Assembly (NCBI GenBank): GCA_006738865.1
Contig: AP019701.1
Location: 2,104,001 to 2,168,000, forward strand
Reading direction: 5' to 3'
From: Allostella sp. ATCC 35155
GTDB lineage: Bacteria > Pseudomonadota > Alphaproteobacteria > ATCC43930 > Allostellaceae
DNA length: 64,000 bases
Part shown: positions 9,118 through 17,265 of the stretch, piece by piece
Layout of the letters: every line of letters begins with the position of its first letter
Position numbering within the stretch: the first letter of the stretch is position 1
Notes under the pieces: model-generated
The model's database searches: none
Told to the model about the DNA's origin: nothing
Seen by the model: the letters and a program-made list of their open reading frames with translations, nothing else
Made by a program: the position numbers and the translations under genes

Positions 9118-9588
9118 TCAAGCCCGCGCGGCGGCCGCCAGCCGGTCGAGCGCGCCCTGCAGGATGTAGGCGGCCGCCGCCCGGTCGATTGCCTCGGCCC
9201 GGCGCGCCCGCGTCACGTCCGCCTGGATCATCGCGCGCTCCACGGCGGCCGTCGACAGGCGCTCGTCCCAGAAGGCGATCGGCAGTTCGATGATGGCCGC
9301 GAGGTTGCGCACGAAGGCGCGCACCGACTGGGTGCGCGGCGTGTCGCGCCCGTCGAGGCCGAGCGGCAGGCCGACCACCAGCCCCGCCACGCCCTGCGCG
9401 CGCACGATCTCGGCCAAGCGCGCGGCATCCTCGGCAAAGCGCTTGCCGCGCCGGATCGTCTCCATCGGCGAGGCGATGATCCGCCGCGTGTCGGACAGCG
9501 CGAGCCCGATGGTCTTGGTGCCGACGTCGAGGCCGAGCAGTCGGCCGGGAGGCAGGGCGGCGAGGTCGGTGATGGGGAGGAGCGGCAT
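9118..9588 (-). CDS. ruvX: Holliday junction resolvase-like protein RuvX (YqgF)
   Basis: RNase H-fold protein implicated in 16S rRNA 5'-end maturation and Holliday junction processing. The 156-residue form begins at the ATG at 9586-9588, giving [20 protein letters not shown] and then [13 protein letters not shown], the family's first acidic motif. [13 protein letters not shown] and [15 protein letters not shown] follow, and [14 protein letters not shown] near the C-terminus carries the last conserved Asp. The frame stays open upstream to 9741, but that extension has no family similarity, so the internal start is preferred. Length matches the usual 140-160 residues. Confidence 0.93.
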   Translation of the reverse strand: MPLLPITDLAALPPGRLLGLDVGTKTIGLALSDTRRIIASPMETIRRGKRFAEDAARLAEIVRAQGVAGLVVGLPLGLDGRDTPRTQSVRAFVRNLAAIIELPIAFWDERLSTAAVERAMIQADVTRARRAEAIDRAAAAYILQGALDRLAAAARA

Positions 9589-9737
9589 GGCCCGGGCAAC
9601 CTGCGCCCGGCGCAACCCCGCGCGCAAGCCGAGGGGTATTCCCCGGGTTTGATGCCATCGATACGGGGCGGGACATGGTAATGCTCGCCAATTAGGGCAT
9701 CCGATCCCCGCAGGCCGCGTTCGATCGACGCAAGCGG

Positions 9738-9953
9738 TCATCCACGAGTATCTTGACCGGTACTGGCGTCCTTGCCTTGCCCGCCGGCCTCGCTGGACTC
9801 GGTATGCTGGACGTCGGGGGGGAGCGCGACTATTAGGGGCGGGTGGTCGCGCGCATATGCGTCGAGGGCGATACGGGTACTGCGGACAATGTCCTCGTCC
9901 ATGCTCATCGTGAAGTCGGGCGGTGGCAGATAATCCTGAACGCGCTTGGTCAT
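9738..9953 (-). CDS. Small hypothetical protein (71 aa)
   Basis: Not recognised. A 71-codon frame beginning [20 protein letters not shown] has a good ribosome-binding site (AAGGGAGG, five bases before the ATG at 9951-9953). The protein is acidic in the middle, has no membrane segment or signal peptide, and ends in a low-complexity Gly/Ser/Asp tail. It lies alone between ruvX and the cupin gene. The RBS is the main argument that it is real; the frame could also be open by chance in such GC-rich DNA. Confidence 0.45.
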   Translation of the reverse strand: MTKRVQDYLPPPDFTMSMDEDIVRSTRIALDAYARDHPPLIVALPPDVQHTESSEAGGQGKDASTGQDTRG

Positions 9954-10151
9954 GACAGCCTCCCTTTGCGAGATGATTGGCCGGGTCCGGCCTCGCACTC
10001 CAGCCTCCGCAGAATCATATCCATCCACGCCGGGATATCCTGCTGCCCCCTCTCCAACCGTCGCCACGAGCGCGGCTGCTCGGCCCTACTTTTGCCTGCC
10101 GTCGCGGCGCTGCGTACCTGCCCGGGGGAGCGGCCGTGATCGCTCCGGCGA

Positions 10152-10427
10152 TCAGCTTCCGGCCGGATGCCGGCGCCCGACGACCGAACGGTAGAATCCC
10201 GGGATCTCCTCGGAGTGCGGCATGCCCGCCGCCATCGTGAAGACGTCGCCGGGGCGGTAGGTGGTGGTGGCACCGCCGCAGGTCAGCGCGATCTCGCCGT
10301 CGAGCACGAGCGCACGGACCTCGAATTCATGGGTGTGCAGGTCGTTCTTGATCCCGCCGGGATTGTCCTTGACCTCGACCTCGAACCCGTCCCGGCGCAG
10401 TTGCGCCTCGAATGCGGCCTGATCCAT
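10152..10427 (-). CDS. Small single-domain cupin protein
   Basis: A 91-residue protein with a single cupin beta-barrel. The first cupin motif is seen in [19 protein letters not shown] (two His and a Glu, potential metal ligands). The second motif is [18 protein letters not shown], with the final His. Small stand-alone cupins bind metals or act as sensors and isomerases; no specific function can be assigned. The start is chosen at the ATG at 10425-10427 because AGGAGCGACAGCG precedes it directly. The longer frame to 10496 lacks an RBS and family similarity. The RBS lies at the edge of a 10-bp hairpin (see 10438-10465). Confidence 0.8.
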   Translation of the reverse strand: MDQAAFEAQLRRDGFEVEVKDNPGGIKNDLHTHEFEVRALVLDGEIALTCGGATTTYRPGDVFTMAAGMPHSEEIPGFYRSVVGRRHPAGS

Positions 10428-10437
10428 CGCTGTCGCT

Positions 10438-10465
10438 CCTTCCGATCGCAGGGGGGATCGGAAGG
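10438..10465 (-). promoter_or_regulatory. Inverted repeat overlapping the cupin gene's RBS
   Basis: Perfect 10-bp dyad CCTTCCGATC (10438-10447) and GATCGGAAGG (10456-10465) with an 8-base spacer. In minus-strand RNA the 3' arm ends in GGAAGG, which merges with the AGGAG ribosome-binding site of the cupin gene. It could be a protein operator or an RNA hairpin that masks translation initiation. Confidence 0.5.
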
Positions 10466-10570
10466 CGAGCTTCCTACAGGGCCCACCGCGAATCAACGAG
10501 CGGCCGTCCGGTTGCGCCGGACCGGGCCGATTGGTAGGTTCCGGCGCCCCATTCCAGGATGTTTCGGCCG

Positions 10571-10858
10571 ATGGCGATCGATTCCCAGACCGTCGCGCAT
10601 ATCGCGCGGCTTGCCCGCATCAAGGTGACCGACGAGGAGAAGGCCGCGCTCGCCGGCGAACTCTCCACCATCCTGCAATGGATCGAGCAACTGGACGAGG
10701 TGGACACCGCCGGCGTCGAGCCGGTGGCGTCGGTGGTCGATGCGGTCCTGCCCTGGCGGGCGGACGTGGTGAGCGACGGCGGCCAGGCGGAGAAGGTGCT
10801 GGCGAACGCGCCGGACGGCGTGCCCGGCTTCTTCGCCGTGCCCAAGGTGGTGGAATGA
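10571..10858 (+). CDS. gatC: Asp-tRNA(Asn)/Glu-tRNA(Gln) amidotransferase subunit C
   Basis: Small belt subunit that holds GatA and GatB together in the amidotransferase converting misacylated Glu-tRNA(Gln) or Asp-tRNA(Asn). The 95-residue form starts [17 protein letters not shown], the typical N-terminal helix. [15 protein letters not shown] and [16 protein letters not shown] follow, as in the family. An in-frame ATG at 10559 would add four residues, but then AGG abuts the codon; 10571 leaves a normal distance. It overlaps gatA by four bases. Confidence 0.95.
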   Translation: MAIDSQTVAHIARLARIKVTDEEKAALAGELSTILQWIEQLDEVDTAGVEPVASVVDAVLPWRADVVSDGGQAEKVLANAPDGVPGFFAVPKVVE

Positions 10859-12345
10859 CGATGGCTGCGAACCTGACCGATCTCACCCTGGCGGAGGCGC
10901 GCGACGGGCTGGTCGCGCGGCGTTTCTCCGCCATCGAGCTGACCGATGCCCATGTCGCGGCGGTGGAGGCGGGGCGCCCGCTCAACGCCTTCATCACCGA
11001 GACGCCGGATGCGGCCCGCGCCGCCGCGGCCGAGAGCGACCGGCGCATCGCCGCGGGCGAGGCGCGGCCGCTGGAGGGCCTGCCGCTCGCGATCAAGGAT
11101 CTCTTCTGCACCGCGGGGGTGCCGACGACCGCCGGCTCGCACATCCTCGACGGCTTCAAGCCGCCCTATGAATCGACCGTCACCGCCAACCTGTGGCAGG
11201 CGGGCGCGGTCATGCTCGGCAAGGTCAACCTCGACGAGTTCGCCATGGGCTCGTCGAACATGACGAGCTATCACGGGCCGGTCGAGAATCCCTGGCGCCG
11301 CCGCGGCGACAACCGGCCGCTGACGCCGGGCGGCTCGTCCGGCGGCTCGGCGGCGGCGGTCGCCGCCCGCATGGCGCTGGGTGCGACCGGCACCGACACC
11401 GGCGGGTCGATCCGCCAGCCGGCCGCCTTCTGCGGCATCGTCGGCATCAAGCCGACCTATGGCCGCTGCTCGCGCTGGGGCATCGTCGCCTTCGCCTCCT
11501 CGCTCGACCAGGCGGGGCCGATGGCCCGCACGGTGCGCGACGCCGCGATCCTGCTGCGCGAGATGGCGGGCCACGACCCGAAGGATTCGACCTCGGTCGC
11601 CCTGCCGGTGCCGGACTTCGAGAAGACCCTCGACCAGGGCGTGAAAGGCCTGCGCATCGGCATTCCGAAGGAGTACCGGATCGCCGGCACGCCGCCCGAG
11701 ATCGAGGCGCTGTGGCAGCAGGGGATCGCATGGCTGAAGGATGCCGGCGCCGAGCCGGTCGAGGTCAGCCTGCCGCATGCCCGCTTCGCCCTGCCGACGT
11801 ACTACATCATCGCCCCGGCCGAGGCCTCCTCGAACCTGGCGCGCTATGACGGGGTGCGGTTCGGCCTGCGCGTGCCGGGCCAGACCCTGGACGAGATGTA
11901 CGAGAACACCAGGGCCGCCGGCTTCGGCGCCGAGGTGCGCCGGCGCGTGCTGATCGGCACCTACGTCCTCTCGGCCGGCTACTACGACGCCTACTACCTC
12001 AAGGCGCAGCGCGTGCGCGCCCGCATCGTCGAGGATTTCCGCAACGCCTTCGAGAAGGTGGACGCGATCCTGACGCCGGCGACGCCGTCGGCCGCCTTCG
12101 GCCTCGACGACAAGCAGGACGACCCGATCGCCATGTACCTCAACGACGTCTTCACGGTGACGGCCAACCTCGCCGGCCTGCCGGGCCTGTCGGTGCCGGG
12201 CGGCCTCTCGGCCGAGGGGCTGCCGCTCGGCCTGCAGGTGCTGGGCCGCGCCTTCGACGAGGAGACGGTGCTGCGCGTCGGGCGCCAGATCGAGAAGGCG
12301 GCCGGCTTCACGGCGAAGCCGGCGATGGCGGGAGGCGCGGCATGA
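10855..12345 (+). CDS. gatA: Glu-tRNA(Gln) amidotransferase subunit A
   Basis: Amidase-signature glutaminase subunit that releases ammonia from glutamine for tRNA-bound Glu/Asp amidation. The 496-residue protein carries the Ser-cisSer-Lys triad: Lys in LAIKDLFCT, cis-Ser in [13 protein letters not shown] and the nucleophile in [13 protein letters not shown]. The ATG at 10855 overlaps the gatC stop (ATGA) and is preceded by AAGGTGG; a second in-frame ATG at 10861 would give [10 protein letters not shown]. Length and order gatC-gatA-gatB are standard for alphaproteobacteria, which usually need this route to make Gln-tRNA. Confidence 0.97.
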   Translation: MTMAANLTDLTLAEARDGLVARRFSAIELTDAHVAAVEAGRPLNAFITETPDAARAAAAESDRRIAAGEARPLEGLPLAIKDLFCTAGVPTTAGSHILDGFKPPYESTVTANLWQAGAVMLGKVNLDEFAMGSSNMTSYHGPVENPWRRRGDNRPLTPGGSSGGSAAAVAARMALGATGTDTGGSIRQPAAFCGIVGIKPTYGRCSRWGIVAFASSLDQAGPMARTVRDAAILLREMAGHDPKDSTSVALPVPDFEKTLDQGVKGLRIGIPKEYRIAGTPPEIEALWQQGIAWLKDAGAEPVEVSLPHARFALPTYYIIAPAEASSNLARYDGVRFGLRVPGQTLDEMYENTRAAGFGAEVRRRVLIGTYVLSAGYYDAYYLKAQRVRARIVEDFRNAFEKVDAILTPATPSAAFGLDDKQDDPIAMYLNDVFTVTANLAGLPGLSVPGGLSAEGLPLGLQVLGRAFDEETVLRVGRQIEKAAGFTAKPAMAGGAA

Positions 12346-13793
12346 GCCTGATCGCGGGACGCACCGGCGACTGGGAGGTCGTGATCGGCCTCGAGGTCCA
12401 TGCCCAGGTGGTGTCGAACTCCAAGCTCTTCTCGGGCGCGGCGACGGAGTTCGGGGCCGAGCCCAACACCCAGGTCTCCTTCGTCGATGCCGGCATGCCG
12501 GGGATGCTGCCGGTCATCAACGGCGTATGCGTGCGCCAGGCGGTGCTGACCGGCCTCGGCCTCAACGCCGAGATCAACCTCGTCTCGGTCTTCGACCGGA
12601 AGAACTATTTCTATGCCGACCTGCCGGCCGGCTATCAGATCTCGCAGTTCACCCGGCCGATCGTCGGCAAGGGCACGATCGTCCTCGACCTGCCGGGCGG
12701 CGCCACGCGGGAGGTCGGGATCACCCGCCTGCACCTGGAGCAGGACGCCGGCAAGAGCCTGCACGACCAGCATCCGACCAAGTCCTTCATCGACCTCAAC
12801 CGGTCGGGGGTCGCGCTGATGGAGATCGTGTCGGAGCCCGACATGCGCACCTCGGAGGAGGCCGGCGCCTACCTCAAGAAGCTGCGCTCCATCCTGCGCT
12901 ATCTCGGCACCTGCGACGGCAACATGGAGGAGGGGTCGATGCGGTGCGACTGCAACGTCTCCGTCCGCCGGCCGGGTGGGGAGCTCGGCACGCGCTGCGA
13001 GATCAAGAACGTCAACTCGATCCGCTTCGTCATGCTGGCGATCGAGTACGAGGCGCGCCGCCAGATCGAGATCATCGAGGATGGCGGCACCATCCGGCAG
13101 GAGACGCGGCTGTTCGATTCCGGCCGCGGCGAGACGCGCTCGATGCGCTCCAAGGAGGATGCGCACGACTATCGCTATTTCCCCGACCCCGACCTCCTGC
13201 CGCTCGTCCTGTCGCCCGAGTTCGTGGCCGAGATCAAGGCGGGGATGCCCGAGCTGCCGGACCCCAAGAAGGCGCGCTTCGTCGCCGAGTACGGCCTCTC
13301 GCCCTACGACGCCGGCGTGCTGGTCGGCGAGCAGGAGAACGCGGCCTTCTTCGAGGCGGTGGCCCGGGGCAGGGACGCCAAGCTGGCGGCCAACTGGGTG
13401 ACGGGCGACTTCTTCGGCTTCCTCAACAAGTCCGGCCGGCCGATCGCCGAGGCGCCGGTCTCGGCCGAGGCGCTGGGCGGCCTCATCGACCTCATCCGCG
13501 ACGGCACCATCTCGGGCCGCCTCGCCAAGGAGGTGTTCGAGGCGATGTGGGAGACGGGCAAGCCCGCCGCCGCCATCGTCGAGGAGCGCGGCCTGCGCCA
13601 GGTGTCCGACACGGGCGCGATCGAGGCCTCGATCGACGGCGTGATGGCGGCCAACGCGGACAAGGTGGCGGAGTACCGGTCGGGCAAGGACAAGCTCTTC
13701 GGCTTCTTCGTCGGCCAAGTCATGAAGGCGACGCAGGGCAAGGCCAACCCTGCCCTCGTCAACGAGATCCTGAAGCGCAAGCTGGCAGGTTGA
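12342..13793 (+). CDS. gatB: Asp/Glu-tRNA amidotransferase subunit B
   Basis: The kinase/tRNA-binding subunit that phosphorylates the mischarged glutamate or aspartate side chain before amidation. The 483-residue protein opens [13 protein letters not shown], has [16 protein letters not shown] near residue 85, and the conserved [11 protein letters not shown]. It ends in the helical YqeY-like tail [18 protein letters not shown], which contacts tRNA. The start overlaps gatA by four bases (ATGA), so translation is probably coupled. Confidence 0.97.
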   Translation: MSLIAGRTGDWEVVIGLEVHAQVVSNSKLFSGAATEFGAEPNTQVSFVDAGMPGMLPVINGVCVRQAVLTGLGLNAEINLVSVFDRKNYFYADLPAGYQISQFTRPIVGKGTIVLDLPGGATREVGITRLHLEQDAGKSLHDQHPTKSFIDLNRSGVALMEIVSEPDMRTSEEAGAYLKKLRSILRYLGTCDGNMEEGSMRCDCNVSVRRPGGELGTRCEIKNVNSIRFVMLAIEYEARRQIEIIEDGGTIRQETRLFDSGRGETRSMRSKEDAHDYRYFPDPDLLPLVLSPEFVAEIKAGMPELPDPKKARFVAEYGLSPYDAGVLVGEQENAAFFEAVARGRDAKLAANWVTGDFFGFLNKSGRPIAEAPVSAEALGGLIDLIRDGTISGRLAKEVFEAMWETGKPAAAIVEERGLRQVSDTGAIEASIDGVMAANADKVAEYRSGKDKLFGFFVGQVMKATQGKANPALVNEILKRKLAG

Positions 13794-13842
13794 CCCCAAC
13801 CCGATCCTACGCGACCCGATTCCTCTGGAGGAGACAGCGACC

Positions 13843-14460
13843 ATGGCGATGACGCTCTACGGCAGTCCCTTGTCGTTCCCGACCTACAAGGTGGCGCTGA
13901 TGCTCTCCATGGCGGGGGAGCCGTTCACCTTCAAGTTCGTCAACCTGCGCCAGGGCGAGCAGAAGAAGCCCGAGTTCCTGGCGATGAACCGCTTCGGCCA
14001 GGTGCCGGTCCTGGTCGACGGCGACCAGCCGATGAGCCAGTCGAACGCGATCCTGAGCCGGCTCGCCTACAAGTTCGGCAAGTTCGTGGGCGGCGACCCG
14101 GCCGGCCAGCGCGCGACCCAGGAGTGGCTGTGCTGGGAGGCGGACCAGCTGCTGTCCGGCATCGCCCGGCCGCGCTTCTTCAAGCGCTTCGTCGAGAAGC
14201 CGGACCCGACCCTGCTCGATCACTACACCCAGCGCGGCGAGGGTGCGCTCAACACGTTGGAGACGGCGCTGGCCAAGCAGTCGTTCCTCGGCGGCGACAG
14301 CCCGTCGATCGCCGACATCTCCTGCTATGCGACGGTCGTCCATGCCGGCGAGGGCGGCTTCGACCTTGCGCGCTGGCCGGCCGTGCAGGCCTGGGTCGGG
14401 CGCATGGGCCAGCAGCCGGGCGTCAAGCCGGCCGCCGACCTGATGCCGATGCCGAGCTGA
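13843..14460 (+). CDS. Glutathione S-transferase family protein
   Basis: A 205-residue protein with a thioredoxin-fold N-terminal domain (MAMTLYGSPLSFPTYKVALM), the conserved cis-Pro segment FGQVPVLVDG and the glutathione gamma-glutamyl contact SQSNAILSRLA. The all-helical C-terminal domain contains the GST motif PSIADISCYA (N-capping box). The exact class and substrate are not evident. It follows gatB by 50 bases with GGAGGAG upstream and precedes a second, different GST by 15 bases, so the two are probably cotranscribed. Confidence 0.9.
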   Translation: MAMTLYGSPLSFPTYKVALMLSMAGEPFTFKFVNLRQGEQKKPEFLAMNRFGQVPVLVDGDQPMSQSNAILSRLAYKFGKFVGGDPAGQRATQEWLCWEADQLLSGIARPRFFKRFVEKPDPTLLDHYTQRGEGALNTLETALAKQSFLGGDSPSIADISCYATVVHAGEGGFDLARWPAVQAWVGRMGQQPGVKPAADLMPMPS

Positions 14461-14475
14461 ACGGGAGCAGACCCG

Positions 14476-15099
14476 ATGATCGACCTCTACACCTGGACGA
14501 CGCCCAACGGCCGCAAGGTCTCGATCATGCTGGAGGAGCTCGGGCTGGACTACAACGTCCACCCGATCAACATCGGCAAGGGCGAGCAGTTTCAGCCGCA
14601 CTTCCTCGCGGTCAGCCCGAACAACCGCATCCCGGCGATCGTCGACCATGACGGCCCGGGCGGCAAGCCGCTCGGCCTCTTCGAATCGGGCGCGATCCTG
14701 ATCTACCTCGCCGACAAGACCGGCCGCTTCTATCCGACCGAGCCGGTCGCCCACTACACCACCCTGCAATGGGTGATGTGGCAGATGGGCGGCTTCGGCC
14801 CGATGCTGGGCCAGGCGCACCATTTCCGCCGCGCCGCGCCCGAGCCGATCCCCTACGCCATCGACCGCTACGTCAACGAGGCCAAGCGCCTCTACGGCGT
14901 CATGGACAAGCGCCTGGGCGAGGCGGAGTACCTCGGCGGGGCCGACTACACGATCGCCGACATCATCACCTATCCCTGGGCGGCGCGGCACGAATGGCAC
15001 GCCGTCGACCTCGCCGAGTTCCCGAACGTGAAGCGCTGGTACGACCAGGTCGGCGCCCGCCCGGCGGTGCAGAAGGGCATGGCAGTTCCCCAGGTGTGA
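14476..15099 (+). CDS. Nu-class/YfcG-like glutathione transferase
   Basis: A 207-residue GST of the Ure2p/YfcG type, enzymes that mainly act as glutathione-dependent disulfide reductases. The diagnostic N-terminus YTWTTPNGRKVSIMLEELGL contains the TPNG motif contacting glutathione. NRIPAIVDHDGP and FESGAILIYLADKTG complete the thioredoxin-like domain. The C-terminal domain has the expected WVMWQMGGFGPMLGQAHHF segment. It is a diverged neighbour rather than a recent duplicate of the preceding GST. The gene lies 108 bases before the tRNA-Ser gene. Confidence 0.92.
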   Translation: MIDLYTWTTPNGRKVSIMLEELGLDYNVHPINIGKGEQFQPHFLAVSPNNRIPAIVDHDGPGGKPLGLFESGAILIYLADKTGRFYPTEPVAHYTTLQWVMWQMGGFGPMLGQAHHFRRAAPEPIPYAIDRYVNEAKRLYGVMDKRLGEAEYLGGADYTIADIITYPWAARHEWHAVDLAEFPNVKRWYDQVGARPAVQKGMAVPQV

Positions 15100-15206
15100 T
15101 TTTGGCCGTGCGGCCGCGGCCCATCGTCGACCGGTTCGTTGACAGGGGCCGCGCCGCACGGCTAGAACCTTCCTTGCATACGCCGTGAAACGATCCACTC
15201 ACGGGT

Positions 15207-15299
15207 GGAGGGGTGGCCGAGTGGCTGAAGGCGGCGGTTTGCTAAACCGTTATAGGATCTAAAGTCCTATCGTGGGTTCGAATCCCATCCCCTCCGCCA
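15207..15299 (+). tRNA. tRNA-Ser (anticodon GCT)
   Basis: The acceptor stem GGAGGGG pairs with CCCCTCC, followed by discriminator G and an encoded CCA. The anticodon loop TTGCTAA places GCT at 15241-15243. A long variable arm (TAGGA...TCCTA) and the T-loop GGTTCGAATCC mark it as serine. At 93 bases including CCA it matches typical tRNA-Ser(GCT). No repeat of the 3' end was seen downstream in the window, so no attachment-site duplication is evident. Confidence 0.97.
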
Positions 15300-15565
15300 A
15301 CTCTGAGTCGCCGTAGCGAGCACTCCCCAACATCCTGAATATCAAGGATGCTCTCGGGTGTGGAACCGCCTGTTCGGGTAGTGGACGCGACGCCCCCTCG
15401 GTCCGAGCACCGCGTTCTCCCGCGCGATCAAGCCACCTTCCCAAACTCAAAGTCTTTGGTCGCTCGTTCATCACGCGGCGCTCGCGGTCCAGGTCGGTGA
15501 CGCGCTCCTCGGAACGTGCGATGCCGTCGCCTTGCGGCGGGAGTTCTTGTTCGCGTCGCCCCTAG
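15300..15565. other. Non-coding, apparently decayed stretch after tRNA-Ser
   Basis: No convincing gene is seen. On the minus strand a frame reads RVTDLDRERRVMNERPKT, which looks protein-like but has no recognisable relative. It then runs into the tRNA complement, producing a well-known false protein tail. Base composition is less extreme than in the flanks. Together with the broken higB that follows, it looks like the residue of an element inserted beside the tRNA. Confidence 0.4.
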
Positions 15566-15772
15566 GAACAGGCGTCCCGTCGCCTCTCGGTCCTGAACGC
15601 CGCGACCTCGCTCGACACGCTGTGCGCCCTACCGAGCAACCGGCTGGAAGCGCTGAAGGGCGATCGCGCAGGGCAGCATTCCATTCGCATCAATCAGCAA
15701 TGGCGCATCTGCTTCGAATGGCCGGCCGGCGCGACAGGGCCGGAGAATGTCGAGATCGTGGATTACCACTGA
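15566..15772 (+). pseudogene. higB: Truncated HigB/RelE-type toxin
   Basis: The frame reads LSVLNAATSLDTLCALPSNR, then LEALKGDRAGQHSIRINQQW and RICFEW, ending VEIVDYH. This is the C-terminal two-thirds of HigB, a ribosome-dependent mRNA interferase. The family normally has about 92 residues; here only 68 codons remain. The frame is closed upstream by TAG at 15563-15565 with no usable start codon, and the sequence before it does not resemble the HigB N-terminus. The toxin is therefore most likely dead. It lies directly before an intact higA, in the usual toxin-first order. Confidence 0.75.
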
Positions 15773-15792
15773 GAAAGGAGAAGACCGTGTTC

Positions 15793-16107
15793 ATGAGGGC
15801 CGTACATCCCGGCGAGATTCTGAAGGAGGAGCTGGAAGGGCTGGGCGTCAGCGCGGCGGAGTTCGCGCGGCAGATCGACGTGCCGCCCAACCGCATCAGC
15901 CAGATCATCGCCGGCAAGCGGGCGGTGACGGGCGATACGGCCCTGCGGTTCGGGCACTGGTTCGCCACCGATCCGCAGTTCTGGCTCAACCTGCAAAGCG
16001 CCTACGACATCCGCATCGCGGAGGAAAAGGCCGGCGGTGAAATTGCCCGTCTGCCGGTTCGCGCAGGGGCGCCGATGGCGGATGCGGCAGGCCACCAGCC
16101 GGGATAA
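15793..16107 (+). CDS. higA: HigA-family antitoxin (HTH)
   Basis: A 104-residue antitoxin and transcription repressor with an N-terminal HTH_3 domain. MRAVHPGEILKEELEGLGVS begins the protein, followed by AAEFARQIDVPPNRISQIIA (the helix-turn-helix) and GDTALRFGHWFATDPQFWL, all typical. The last 20 residues (PVRAGAPMADAAGHQPG) are not conserved. GAGAAAGGAG lies about 10 bases before the in-frame GTG at 15787 and 16 before the ATG at 15793, so the GTG is an alternative start. As the neighbouring toxin is truncated, this is an orphan that may survive through autoregulation or by neutralising related toxins. Confidence 0.85.
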   Translation: MRAVHPGEILKEELEGLGVSAAEFARQIDVPPNRISQIIAGKRAVTGDTALRFGHWFATDPQFWLNLQSAYDIRIAEEKAGGEIARLPVRAGAPMADAAGHQPG

Positions 16108-16218
16108 CTGCCAATGAGACCGCTGGCAGAAGGGACCAGAACGCGCCAGCGCGTCCGGGCGGCACAGCGTGGTTCCAATGCCGCGCCCGGCGCCCTCGCC
16201 GCAAGCACGGAAGACCCC

Positions 16219-16560
16219 ATGCCCGAGCAGACACCGGTACCGCCCTCACAAGCGGCTCCCGACGCGGCCCTCGATACAAGAGGCTCGGAATTGATCGAGC
16301 CGTGCCGATACAAGCTTCTTTCACCGATATCCGCCGGCGAGAGCGAAGATCTTCTGGCCGGCAAATCGCAGGCGGATGGCCTGCGGCGCATGCAGGCGCT
16401 GCTTGCGCACTGGCTCCGCATGGAGAACGTGGTGGTGCTGATCGCGGCCGGCCTTTTCAACGTTTCGGGCGCGGCGGGTACGCCGCCATTCTGCTATGGT
16501 CGGGGGTCCGCTGAGGCCGGCCGCAGAGGGCCGCAATACAAGGGAAGGAATGGGCCATGA
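16219..16560 (+). pseudogene. Possible N-terminal stub of a SIR2-type protein
   Basis: A 113-codon frame from an ATG preceded by GGAAGACCCC. Its centre, LRRMQALLAHWLRMENVVVL followed by IAAGLFNVSG, resembles the start of SIR2-like domains in defence proteins, where a helix leads into VVVLxGAG(A/T)S. Here the GAG nucleotide loop has become AAG. The protein then runs out in low-complexity sequence across the peroxiredoxin start. If the similarity is real, only the first strand of the domain is left, hence a relic. It could instead be an unrelated small protein. It follows higA by 111 bases. Confidence 0.4.
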
Positions 16561-17219
16561 CCCTTCGAATCAATTCCGAAGCGCCGAACTTCACGGCCGA
16601 GACCACCGAGGGAAAGATCAATTTCCACGAGTGGATCGGCGACCAGTGGGCGATCCTGTTCTCGCACCCCAAGGACTTCACGCCGGTCTGCACGACCGAA
16701 CTCGGCTACATGGCCAAGCTGAAGCCGGAGTTCGACAAGCGCAACACCAAGCTGATCGGCCTCAGCGTCGACCCCGTCGCCAACCACGCCAAGTGGGCCG
16801 AGGACATCGCCGAGACCCAGGGCACGGCGCCCAACTATCCGATGATCGGCGACACCGAACTCGAGGTCGCCAAGCTCTACAACATGCTGCCGGAGGAGAT
16901 CGGCGGCGGATCGGAAGGCCGCACCGCGGCGGACAACGCCACCGTGCGCACGGTCTTCGTCATCGGGCCGGACAAGAAGATCAAGCTGATGCTGAGCTAC
17001 CCCATGACGACCGGCCGCAACTTCGACGAGATCCTGCGGGTGCTGGATTCGATGCAGCTGACCGCGAAGCACAAGGTGGCGACGCCGGTGAACTGGAAGA
17101 ACGGCGAGGACGTCATCATCGTCCCGGCGGTGTCGAACGAGGATGCCGCCAAGACCTATCCCGAGGGCTGGAAGACGCTGAAGCCCTATCTGCGCGTCGT
17201 GGCCCAGCCAAAGGGCTGA
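16557..17219 (+). CDS. 1-Cys peroxiredoxin (Prx6 type)
   Basis: Reduces hydrogen and alkyl peroxides through a single peroxidatic cysteine. The 220-residue protein contains HPKDFTPVCTTELGYM with Cys45 as catalytic residue. Thr42 is the usual Thr/Ser of the motif, and the resolving Arg appears in TAADNATVRTVF. The C-terminal extension PVNWKNGEDVIIVPAVSNED is characteristic of the Prx6 subgroup, as opposed to AhpC, and no AhpF gene is nearby. AAGGAATGGGCC precedes the ATG. It is followed 46 bases later by the persulfide dioxygenase fusion, suggesting a joint sulfur/peroxide stress function. Confidence 0.95.
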   Translation: MTLRINSEAPNFTAETTEGKINFHEWIGDQWAILFSHPKDFTPVCTTELGYMAKLKPEFDKRNTKLIGLSVDPVANHAKWAEDIAETQGTAPNYPMIGDTELEVAKLYNMLPEEIGGGSEGRTAADNATVRTVFVIGPDKKIKLMLSYPMTTGRNFDEILRVLDSMQLTAKHKVATPVNWKNGEDVIIVPAVSNEDAAKTYPEGWKTLKPYLRVVAQPKG

Positions 17220-17265
17220 GACAGGGAATGGGGGTGCCGGCGGACTGAGAGAAGGGAGGGGACCG

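Noticed and set aside
9589-9741. 51-residue N-terminal extension of RuvX
   Set aside because: The extension is Arg/Pro-rich and not family-like; [20 protein letters not shown] from 9588 gives the normal length and N-terminus.
15259-15474. Minus-strand frame ending in GMGFEPTIGL
   Set aside because: The tail is the antisense of the tRNA-Ser gene, a classic false protein ending. The rest has no recognisable relative.
15207-16560. Active integrated element with attL/attR at tRNA-Ser
   Set aside because: No integrase gene and no second copy of the tRNA 3' end were seen, so only a decayed remnant is claimed.
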